Below are positions 17,362-24,780 of a stretch of 64,000 bases of DNA, one piece after another. A program made the position numbers and the translations under genes. The notes beneath the pieces were generated by a model. The model was not told the DNA's origin. It did no database searches and saw only the letters and a program-made list of their open reading frames with translations. The DNA comes from Pseudomonadota bacterium (GTDB taxonomy: Bacteria > Pseudomonadota > Gammaproteobacteria > Steroidobacterales > Steroidobacteraceae). How positions within the stretch are numbered: the first letter of the stretch is position 1; every line of letters begins with the position of its first letter. The stretch is from positions 1-64,000 of the forward strand of contig JAFEFN010000009.1 of the NCBI GenBank assembly GCA_018240525.1, read 5' to 3'.

Positions 17362-17828
17362 GGCAGCGGCGCTCTCGGGGGGGGCGGGCCGCAGCGCCCC
17401 CTAATCTGGTCAGAGCGCGGAACGGAAAATTCGGGTACGGAGTGCGGAAGCGGGCAGCAGCAGGCGCGCGCCCCTGCCGCGGACACCGTCCCGAAGCACC
17501 CCGCAGACTTCGTCAAGCGAGCACTCCCCAACAGGCCGTGAGGCAGCCACCCGTGGTTCAGGTCTTCTTAGTCGGGTAACGAAAGCACCAGCTGGGCCGC
17601 ATTATGCGCGGCCCTGTCGGGGCTACGCCAGCGTCGCATGGGGGCGAGGGCGTGGGGGGAGTCCCAGGGCGACCCGGGCGGTGCCCATGGACCCGCCGAT
17701 TCCCTTACTTAAGAATGAATCTGCCCGCCGCCTCGGCTGTTCGGGTCAGGAATCCGCCACCCGCCGTATGCGACGATGCGGCTCGCCTCCCCGCGGGGAG
17801 GCCTTCAAGCATGCAGACAGGAGAGGCG
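17362..17828. other. Divergent intergenic region
   Basis: This 467-bp region lies between the starts of the FecI-like gene (minus) and the NTF2-like gene (plus) and must contain both promoters, which I cannot pinpoint. GGGCCGC (17594-17600) and GCGGCCC (17608-17614) form a 7-bp hairpin around ATTATGC. I see no convincing small gene. Confidence 0.55.
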
Positions 17829-18302
17829 ATGACCCCGAACGACCTGGTGGAGATGGAGCAGATCAAGCGCGTCAAATACCGCTACCTGCGCGCGATGGAC
17901 ACGGGCGACATGAAGAGCCTGGCGGCTCTCTTCACGGACGAGGTGACCGCGCGTTTCCTGGGGGGCAGCTACGACGTCACCATCACGGGAAAGGAGAAGC
18001 TGCTGGGGTACCTGGCCGCCTCGGTCACGCCCGACGTGGTCATCAACCACAATTGCCACCACCCCGAGATTGACCTCACCGGTCCCGACAGGGCGACCGG
18101 ACTGTGGTACCTCTCGGACTGGTACTACAACCGCATCCAGCAGCGCATCGTGCGGGGTGCGGCCTTCTACCGCGACCGCTATGCCAAGGTGGGCGAGGAC
18201 TGGAAGATCAGTCACACCGGCTACGAGCGCGTGTTCGAGATCGTCGAGGAGGGGGTGCCGGTGCCGAACTTCACCGCCAACCTGCTGGGCAGCAGGACTT
18301 AG
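17829..18302 (+). CDS. SnoaL/NTF2-like fold protein
   Basis: The ATG at 17829 is preceded by AGGAGAGG at ideal spacing and gives 157 residues. The N-terminal helix pair (IKRVKYRYLRAMDTGDMKSLAALFTDE) is the hallmark of the SnoaL_4 group of NTF2-like proteins, which form cone-shaped dimers and include dehydratases, isomerases and small aromatic-oxygenase subunit relatives. The GAAFYRDRYAKVGEDWKISHTGYER segment is the conserved sheet. The substrate cannot be told. It converges with the LysR gene. Confidence 0.82.
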   Translation: MTPNDLVEMEQIKRVKYRYLRAMDTGDMKSLAALFTDEVTARFLGGSYDVTITGKEKLLGYLAASVTPDVVINHNCHHPEIDLTGPDRATGLWYLSDWYYNRIQQRIVRGAAFYRDRYAKVGEDWKISHTGYERVFEIVEEGVPVPNFTANLLGSRT

Positions 18303-18371
18303 CCTGGCGAGCCCGGGCGTCGGGGCGCACGGACTCGGTCCCGTGGGACTACAGCGGGGCCGACTGCGGGC

Positions 18372-19256
18372 TCAGCGCCGGGCGAGTTCTGACTCCAGCC
18401 ACCGCACGAACAGCGAACGCTGTGCCGCGGAGGCGCCGCCAGCGGCCTCCAGCAGCACATACTCGCCGAAGGGGACGCGCGTGCGCCCGAGCTGCGCGAG
18501 GCGGCCATTGCGCAGTTCCGCCTCGATGAAGACATCGCTGCCGAGGGCGACTCCCTGGCCACGTTCCGCCGCGGCCAACGCCAAGGAGTAGTCAGTGAAG
18601 TGCAGGTGCCGGGCCTTCTCGAACCCCTCGAGGCCGGCGGCGGCAAACCACTTGCGCCACGCGCTGCCATCATCGTCGTGCAGCAGGCGGTGCCCCTGCA
18701 CCGCGCTGTCCTGGTTCCAGTGCCGCGGTCGAGGGCGTACGCCCGCGATCACCGGGACTCCCTGCATGGACAGCAGGGGCCGGTAGCGGCCGCGCGGCCG
18801 GTGCGTCGCACTGGCGATGTAGCGAATCGCGATGTCGGCATCGCGCCCGAGCACGCGCAGCTCGTCGCTGGTCTCCAGCTCCAGTTCCACCTGTGGATGC
18901 GCGATCGAGAAACGCCCGAGGCGCTCGAGCAGCCAGCGCGCCGCGAAGGCCGGCTCGGCCGAGACCCGCAGGCGCTGCGACTTGACGCCATCCAATGCCT
19001 CCACTGCGCGATGGATCTGCAGAAATCCCGCGCTCAGGTCCTCGGCGAACTTGCGGCCTGCCTCGGTCAGCACCACCGCGCGATGCATGCGCACGAACAG
19101 CGGGCGGCCAAACTCGTCCTCGAGCGAGCGCACGTGGCGGCTGACGGCCGACTGCGTGACGTGGAGCTCGCCCGCCGCCTTGGTGAAGCTCAGGTGGCGC
19201 GCCGTCGCCTCGAAGGCGCGCAGGGCCAGCAGGGAGGGCAGGCGGCGCGGTTTCAT
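18372..19256 (-). CDS. LysR-family transcriptional regulator, GcvA-like
   Basis: The 294-residue protein has a winged helix-turn-helix at residues 8-65 (FTKAAGELHVTQSAVSRHVRSLE) followed by a periplasmic-binding-like effector domain. The sequence RRLPSLLALRAFEATARHLSFT is typical of the GcvA branch. Its target is not obvious: the divergent side carries only a possible small frame (19353-19520) before the next minus-strand gene. Confidence 0.93.
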   Translation of the reverse strand: MKPRRLPSLLALRAFEATARHLSFTKAAGELHVTQSAVSRHVRSLEDEFGRPLFVRMHRAVVLTEAGRKFAEDLSAGFLQIHRAVEALDGVKSQRLRVSAEPAFAARWLLERLGRFSIAHPQVELELETSDELRVLGRDADIAIRYIASATHRPRGRYRPLLSMQGVPVIAGVRPRPRHWNQDSAVQGHRLLHDDDGSAWRKWFAAAGLEGFEKARHLHFTDYSLALAAAERGQGVALGSDVFIEAELRNGRLAQLGRTRVPFGEYVLLEAAGGASAAQRSLFVRWLESELARR

Positions 19257-19352
19257 GCAGTTGGCATGAGTCTATGTCATGCAACGTGCACCGACAAATC
19301 GTTTGCCGCGTGAGCGGCATTGGGCTGGAATGGCCGCAGGAAGGAGAGCCCC

Positions 19353-19520
19353 ATGAACCTGTATGCAGCCAGCGTCGCGCTGCTGTGGAACACGGCCCTG
19401 CGCTTCCGTGCCGTGCCCGCAGGTCCTGCCGCACGGCGCGCGGCCCCAGGCCGGGTCGTCGCTAGCGCGGCGCGCTCAGCGTGTTCACGATCTGCGTCTC
19501 CATCTCGGAGACCTGCGTGA
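19353..19520 (+). CDS. Possible small protein with a strong ribosome binding site
   Basis: A 55-codon frame starts at an ATG preceded by GGAAGGAG at about 5 bases, one of the best Shine-Dalgarno sequences in the window, and is divergent from the LysR gene. The peptide starts MNLYAASVALLWNTALRF and becomes Ala/Arg-rich. The last 59 bases overlap the 3' end of the minus-strand gene ending at 19462. It could be a real small protein, a decayed gene start or chance. Confidence 0.25.
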   Translation: MNLYAASVALLWNTALRFRAVPAGPAARRAAPGRVVASAARSACSRSASPSRRPA

Positions 19521-20445
19521 CGCTCAGTGACCGCGTCGCGTAGAGTGACTTCAGCAGCGCGCGGTCCCAGGGGCTCATGCCCTCCGCCGGCGCCTGGCTG
19601 GGCTCGTTGAACAGGCGCAGCACACTGGGCGCCGCTTCCACCGGGTGGTCCTGGTTGATCTGCGCGAACCCCACCATGGCGGAGTAGTCGGCCAACTGCC
19701 CCATGTTGATGCGCTTCACGCGCGCGAGGTCGACCATGACGATCGCGGTATGGATCGAGCGGTGGACGGCATAGCTCAGACGCGAGTTCGGCAGGCGGTT
19801 GACCGGCAGTTCGGCCAGGGAGGCCGACGGCGAGCCGCCCAGGGTTCCCCCCACGGCGGTATCGCCGATGAGCGCCGAGACGACCGCGAGCGAGGCGGTC
19901 GGCTCCCCCTCGTTCTGCCAGTTGTACCAGACGCGGATCGGCTGCTGTGAAAGCAGGAAATGGTCGAAGCCACCGATGCCGCGGCGCCCGTTGGAAAACA
20001 ACCCCGGCCGCTTGTCGCGCAGTTGCTCGATGATAGGGTTGGGGTTCGCGGTGACGATGACGATGAAGTTCGCGGCGCACTTCTCCGGCGCCAGCGGGAT
20101 GCCCGCCTCGCGCGCGGTCTGTGACAGCCGCGCGAGGATGAATTCACCGCGCTCGCGTGGCAGCCCGCCGACCAGCGGGCACACCGGGGTGTCCCAGCGC
20201 ATCAGTGCCTCCCCGAAGGGGTGCACCATGGCCGAGTCCACGTACTGGTCGACCTGCTGTTCCAGCTCGTGCCGGGCCGCGCGGCTGCCCTCGATGGTGA
20301 CTGCGGCCGACTGGACGTCGGATGCGGCCGCGGGCAGGGCGCAGGCACCGCCGAGCAAGAGGCACGGCCATGCCAGCGCTCCGAATCCCCGGCGGGTCCG
20401 CGGCCGGCGGCCGGTGACGGCAGCAGGGTGGCTATGGGATTTCAT
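19462..20445 (-). CDS. Exported protein of unknown function
   Basis: This 327-residue protein has a long signal peptide (cleavage near LPAAAS, about residue 42) preceded by an Arg-rich start. Conserved-looking parts are RWDTPVCPLVGGLPRERGEFIL, KCAANFIVIVTANPNPIIEQL and the charged C-terminal helix SPWDRALLKSLYATRS. I recognise it only as a secreted hypothetical of the type seen in high-GC proteobacteria; no catalytic motif is visible. It is monocistronic or precedes nothing obvious: the next minus-strand gene upstream (MAPEG) ends about 50 bp away and could be co-transcribed. Confidence 0.75.
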   Translation of the reverse strand: MKSHSHPAAVTGRRPRTRRGFGALAWPCLLLGGACALPAAASDVQSAAVTIEGSRAARHELEQQVDQYVDSAMVHPFGEALMRWDTPVCPLVGGLPRERGEFILARLSQTAREAGIPLAPEKCAANFIVIVTANPNPIIEQLRDKRPGLFSNGRRGIGGFDHFLLSQQPIRVWYNWQNEGEPTASLAVVSALIGDTAVGGTLGGSPSASLAELPVNRLPNSRLSYAVHRSIHTAIVMVDLARVKRINMGQLADYSAMVGFAQINQDHPVEAAPSVLRLFNEPSQAPAEGMSPWDRALLKSLYATRSLSVTQVSEMETQIVNTLSAPR

Positions 20446-20496
20446 GCTGAACCCCTCGCTTGGAACCGGTGGTTGATCGTAGGCCCGCCCACCGCC

Positions 20497-20886
20497 TCAG
20501 AACAACCCCGATAGCACCAGCAGGAGGCCGAGGAACGCGGCCGACCATACCAGGGTGCGCAGGAAGGGGATGCCGACGACGTACACGGGCAGGTACAGCA
20601 CGCGCGCCCAGAAGTAGAGCATCGCCCCCAGGGCGGTCTGGCTCGTTCCCGCCTTGGCCAGCACCACCGCGAGCACGGCGGCGGCAAAGAAGGGGAACGT
20701 TTCCTGGAAGTTCCGGCTGGCGCGGTGCGCCCGCCCCGCCGCCCCGGTGAGTGGCTGCGTCGCCCCATCCCGGTTGCCGACGTTCCAGTTCAGTCCCCGT
20801 TGTGAGTTCGACAGGCCGGTCGCCACCAGCACGTACACCACGCCCAGCACGATGGACCATGCGAGGTACTTCAGTTCCGCAGTCAT
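20497..20886 (-). CDS. MAPEG-family membrane protein
   Basis: I start at the ATG at 20886 because GGAGGGG lies 6 bases upstream; two in-frame ATGs slightly earlier would overlap that site. The 129-residue protein has four predicted membrane helices (LAWSIVLGVVYVLVATGL, FPFFAAAVLAVVLA, ARVLYLPVYVVGIPF, LVWSAAFLGLLLVLSGLF) and the MAPEG signature RASRNFQETFPFF. MAPEG proteins include glutathione transferases and eicosanoid enzymes; bacterial members are mostly uncharacterised. Confidence 0.9.
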   Translation of the reverse strand: MTAELKYLAWSIVLGVVYVLVATGLSNSQRGLNWNVGNRDGATQPLTGAAGRAHRASRNFQETFPFFAAAVLAVVLAKAGTSQTALGAMLYFWARVLYLPVYVVGIPFLRTLVWSAAFLGLLLVLSGLF

Positions 20887-20967
20887 GCGCATCCCCTCCA
20901 GCACGATGGAGGGGGCAATGGGACACAGGGAAGGCTGGAGCGCAAGCCCCGCGGCGGACCGGGCCGC

Positions 20968-21375
20968 CTACTTGCCGAAGAACTTGCGGCTGGGCTTGGT
21001 CGCCTGGTTGTAGGGGTCGTAGCCGCCGCCGGTGCTCGGGTCCGGCATGACGCGCAGCTCTTCGTCCTTTGGGTCCTCGAACTTCAGCTCAGGCGCCTCG
21101 AGCCTGCGCAGCAGGCGCGAGGTGCTCTCGATGGCATGGCGGCCGCTCTGTTTCAGGAAGTCCCACACCGCATTGCCACGGTCATCGTGCACCACCTTGC
21201 CGGTCGCGCCATCGCCACCGCTCCGGGCCGCGGGCTTTCCCGAAGGCGGCCGCGCGGCCAGGGCCGGCGCACGCGACGGCGACCCGCCCGCTGCGGGCGA
21301 GCCCGCCCTCGGGTTTGGGGCCGTCCCGGTCGCCGCCGGGCGCGGTGGTGGCTTGGAGAACTTCGGGTCGTCCAT
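20968..21375 (-). CDS. Conserved hypothetical protein with disordered N-terminus
   Basis: The first 55 of 135 residues are Pro/Ala/Gly/Ser-rich and probably disordered. The C-terminal part (VVHDDRGNAVWDFLKQSGRH, then ESTSRLLRRLEAPELK and GGGYDPYNQ) is a pattern I associate with a small conserved gammaproteobacterial protein of unknown function. It has no signal peptide or membrane segment and is probably cytosolic. It stands alone, divergent from the amidohydrolase gene. Confidence 0.8.
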   Translation of the reverse strand: MDDPKFSKPPPRPAATGTAPNPRAGSPAAGGSPSRAPALAARPPSGKPAARSGGDGATGKVVHDDRGNAVWDFLKQSGRHAIESTSRLLRRLEAPELKFEDPKDEELRVMPDPSTGGGYDPYNQATKPSRKFFGK

Positions 21376-21579
21376 CGGTCGATGCCCCGTTTGCGGGGCC
21401 CTAGATGCTCAGTCAATTCCTGCTTACCTTATAGCGGCGCGGACGAGCGCGGGTAGACCCGGGGTCGTCGAAATGTGGAGGCGATCACAGGAAAACGGGG
21501 TCCGCGGGCGCATGCGCCCGGGGCTCGGGTGTGCCCGTCCACGCCTACAGTTGATTAACAGACAGGGGAGAGCCGGTCC

Positions 21580-23268
21580 TTGCGCAAGCTCACTGCATTT
21601 CTGATCGCGCTGCTGGGCGCGGGGTTCGTCCACGCCCAGACAGCCACCCTGGTGATGTTCAACGGCAAGTTGTGGACCGAAAACCCCAAGGCTCCGGAGG
21701 TGCAGGCGATCGCGATCGCCGGCGAGCGCATCCTCGCCGTGGGAACGTCCGAAAGCATGCGCAAGCTGGCAGGTCCCGGCTGCCAGCTGATCGACCTGGA
21801 GGGGCGTCGGGTGGTGCCCGGCTTCAACGATGCCCACGTGCACTTCCTGTCCGGCGGCGCCATGCTGAGCGCGGTGCAGCTCACCGATGCCGACAGCGCA
21901 CAGGAGCTGCGGCGCCGCATCGGGGACTACGCGAAGACGCTGCCCAAGGGGGCCTGGGTCGTCGACAGCCTCTGGGACGAGACCCGCTGGAGGCCAGCCG
22001 CGCTCCCGACGCACCAGCTGATCGATGAGGTGACCCCTGACAACCCCGTCATGATCTGGCGGGTGGACGGCCACGCGGTCTTCGCCAACGCGCTGACCAT
22101 GCGGCTGGCCGGCATCGACCGCAACACCCAGGACGTCGTGGGCGGTGAGATCGTGCGCGACCACGATGGCAATCCCACCGGCGTGTTTCGTGATCAGGCG
22201 ACGGGCCTGGTGGAGCGGGTTGTCCCGCCGCCGTCGGAGCAGCAGATGGACGCGGCCCTGAGCGCCGCCCTGCGCGAGGCCGCTCGCCAGGGCGTCACCA
22301 GCGTGCAGAACCTGGTCGACAGCCCCACCGTGCAGGACACCGCCGGGAAGCTGCGCGAGTTCCAGAAGTTCGCGCGCGAGGGCCGGCTCACGGTGCGCAT
22401 CTACGACGCCGGTGCGCTGCGCGACTGGCGTGACTTCGCGCACCAGGGCATCGAGGCCGGCTTCGGTGACGCGCTCCTGCGCACCGGCAACCTCAAGGCG
22501 TTCGCGGATGGCTCGATCGGCTCGCAGACCGCGTGGATGCAGTCGGACTTCACCGATGCGCCCGGCAACCGCGGGCTGGCCAGCGGGGATCTGCAGAACG
22601 AGACCGCGATGTACGGCTTCATCACGGGCGCGGACCGCGCCGGGCTGCAGGTCAGCATCCATGCCATCGGCGATCGTGCGATCCACACCGTGATCGACCT
22701 GCTGGAGCGCGCCGAAAAAGAGGACGGCCCGCGGGACCGTCGCTTCCGCATGGAGCACGTGCAGCACATCGCCGCGGCGGACCTGCCGCGCATGGCACCC
22801 CTGGGGATCATCGCTTCGATGCAGCCCTACCATGCCATCGACGATGGACGCTGGGTGGTGCGCCGCATCGGGCCGGAGCGCATCAAGCTCAGCTACGCAT
22901 GGCGCAGCCTGCTCGACCACGGCGTCACGCTGGCGTTCGGCTCGGACTGGCCGGTGGCGCCGCTGGATCCGATCATGGGGATCTATGCGGCGGCGACCCG
23001 CCGCACGCTCGATGGCCGGAATCCGGACGGCTGGGTCCCGGCAGAGCGCATCACCGTGGCCGAGGCAGTCCATGCGTACACGATGGGGTCCGCCTTTGCC
23101 GAGCACCAGGAGAAGGTCAAGGGCTCGCTCGAGCCGGGCAAGCTGGCTGACCTGGTGGTACTGACGCGGGACATCTTCGCCATCCCGCCCGCCGAGATCG
23201 AGAAGGTGCGCGTCCACGCCACCGTGCTCGGGGGTGCGGTCATCTACCAGGAGGGCGCCGCGCGCTGA
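21580..23268 (+). CDS. Exported amidohydrolase, YtcJ-like
   Basis: The start is a TTG at 21580 preceded by GGGGAG, giving a signal peptide (MRKLTAFLIALLGAGFVHA) and a 562-residue protein. It belongs to the amidohydrolase-3 group (YtcJ/NfdA type, N-substituted formamide deformylase relatives). The metal site is visible in DAHVHF (residues about 87-92), in the later HAIGDRAIHT and HVQHI, and in the final Asp of LAFGSDWPVAPLDP. It hydrolyses amide or formamide-like bonds of unknown small molecules, probably in the periplasm. It converges with the IorB gene only 10 bp away, so it may or may not serve the neighbouring aromatic pathway. Confidence 0.9.
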   Translation: MRKLTAFLIALLGAGFVHAQTATLVMFNGKLWTENPKAPEVQAIAIAGERILAVGTSESMRKLAGPGCQLIDLEGRRVVPGFNDAHVHFLSGGAMLSAVQLTDADSAQELRRRIGDYAKTLPKGAWVVDSLWDETRWRPAALPTHQLIDEVTPDNPVMIWRVDGHAVFANALTMRLAGIDRNTQDVVGGEIVRDHDGNPTGVFRDQATGLVERVVPPPSEQQMDAALSAALREAARQGVTSVQNLVDSPTVQDTAGKLREFQKFAREGRLTVRIYDAGALRDWRDFAHQGIEAGFGDALLRTGNLKAFADGSIGSQTAWMQSDFTDAPGNRGLASGDLQNETAMYGFITGADRAGLQVSIHAIGDRAIHTVIDLLERAEKEDGPRDRRFRMEHVQHIAAADLPRMAPLGIIASMQPYHAIDDGRWVVRRIGPERIKLSYAWRSLLDHGVTLAFGSDWPVAPLDPIMGIYAAATRRTLDGRNPDGWVPAERITVAEAVHAYTMGSAFAEHQEKVKGSLEPGKLADLVVLTRDIFAIPPAEIEKVRVHATVLGGAVIYQEGAAR

Positions 23269-23278
23269 CGGCGCGGAC

Positions 23279-24775
23279 CTAGCCGGCGGCCAGCGCGGCG
23301 AGCTCGCGCCTGAGCGCAGTCCCCTCCTCGTCGGCAAGCGCGGCCGCCTGCAATCGCGCCAGGGTGTCGGCCCCGTCGCTGCGCGCGGCGAGCCTGTCGA
23401 GCTCGCCGACCAGGGCGCTGAAGTTGCGCCAGCCGCGCTCGTGCGTCTCGCCGTAACCCTTGACGAGCCGCTGCAGGCGCGCCACTTCCACCGCCAGCGC
23501 GTAATGGGCCGGTGCCAGTTCCGCTATCCGCGCCAGCCAGGCCCTGATGCGCGCATCCTCCTCCTGGTACCGCAGGGTGCCGCGCCGGAAGCGTCGCAGT
23601 GCACCGAGCAGGTACAGCAGCACGAAACCGCCGACGTGCGTGGTGTGGATCTGCCGGCCGCCGGTGAAGCGGCTGAGCCAGGCGCGCAGCCGGGCCGATG
23701 CCAGGACGCGGCGGCCCATGCCGGCGGGCAGTGTCCCGGCGATCTCCTCGATGCGCGGCTTCATGAACTCGGTGACGTCCAGCAGTTGACCGGCATCGGC
23801 GCGCACTTCGCTGCGCACCCGCTCAAGGCGCGTGCCGCGGGTCTTCAGCTGCGCGACGCGCAGCGTGTCCTCGAAGCTCATCCACAGCGCGAGCGCGCGG
23901 GCCGTCGCCTCGCTCAGCGCCGCCTCGGGGTCGCGATCGAGCGCGACGATGGCCTCGAGACGCTCGAGGTAGAGGGCGGCGTAGCGCGCATCCTGGTAGT
24001 CGAGGCACCGGCGCGCGCCTTCCAGCGCCGTCGCTCGCGCCGCGGGCGGCAGCCTGCGGATGCGCTCCAGGAGCGGCTGCAGTGCCGGCGTCTGTGCGCG
24101 CTCCGGGATCGCCGCGGCCGCTGCGGGCTGGGGCGGTGACTCGCCGCCGCGTTGCGCGATTTCCAGGGCGTCCCCGAAGGCCGCCAGGTTGGTCTTCACG
24201 GCCAGGCCGCCCGCACGGATGGCCTCCTCGAATGAGCCGCGCGGGAAGGGCAGCACCCCGGCACCGCAGATCGCCCCGAGCAGCACCGCGCTGATCAGGC
24301 TGTGGTGCCGCTCGGCGGCGGCCTCCATGTCGAAGAGGATCGTGCGCTGGCCCTGCCCGCGCAGCAGATCGAGGAGCTCCGCGGTGTGCGGAGCACCGTC
24401 ACCCATCGCGCTCTTCTCGGCGATGGCATAGGTACGATGCGTGGAGGCGATGAGCGTGGTGCGCTCCGGGTTGACGAGGCCGCGCTGGACGGCACGGCCG
24501 GCCTCGGCCAGCTCACTGGCCACGACGCAGTCGACGTCGCCCGCGACCGGCATGAGGGCCATGATCGGTTCGCGGCCGGCGCGGGTCGCCTGCTCTCGCG
24601 GGAAGAACTCGAGGTAGTAGATGGTGGCGCCCGTGCGCTGGGCAACCCCGGGGACCGAGGTCGACTGCACGATGTAGCCGTTCGCCTCGGCGATGGCGAT
24701 CAGCCAGTCGGTGAGGACGCCGCCTCCTTGGCCCCCCAGGGCGGCCACGCTGAGCTTGATGGTGCGCTCGGCCAT
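23279..24775 (-). CDS. iorB: Indolepyruvate oxidoreductase subunit beta (IorB-like), extended form
   Basis: I start at the ATG at 24775 (MAERTIKLSVAALGGQGGGVL). The first about 190 residues are the 2-oxoacid:acceptor oxidoreductase gamma domain that binds CoA and partner subunits (GGQGGGVLTDWL, VPGVAQRTGATIYY). The remaining about 300 residues are an additional helical domain, making the protein 498 residues against about 200 for archaeal IorB. Long IorB proteins occur in proteobacteria that oxidise arylpyruvates. It follows IorA by 5 bp in the cyclase-iorA-iorB operon. Oxidative decarboxylation of an aryl 2-oxoacid to an aryl-acyl-CoA is the expected reaction. The physiological 2-oxoacid is open: indolepyruvate or an arylglyoxylate such as isatinate. 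Confidence 0.88.
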   Translation of the reverse strand: MAERTIKLSVAALGGQGGGVLTDWLIAIAEANGYIVQSTSVPGVAQRTGATIYYLEFFPREQATRAGREPIMALMPVAGDVDCVVASELAEAGRAVQRGLVNPERTTLIASTHRTYAIAEKSAMGDGAPHTAELLDLLRGQGQRTILFDMEAAAERHHSLISAVLLGAICGAGVLPFPRGSFEEAIRAGGLAVKTNLAAFGDALEIAQRGGESPPQPAAAAAIPERAQTPALQPLLERIRRLPPAARATALEGARRCLDYQDARYAALYLERLEAIVALDRDPEAALSEATARALALWMSFEDTLRVAQLKTRGTRLERVRSEVRADAGQLLDVTEFMKPRIEEIAGTLPAGMGRRVLASARLRAWLSRFTGGRQIHTTHVGGFVLLYLLGALRRFRRGTLRYQEEDARIRAWLARIAELAPAHYALAVEVARLQRLVKGYGETHERGWRNFSALVGELDRLAARSDGADTLARLQAAALADEEGTALRRELAALAAG

Positions 24776-24780
24776 GGCTC

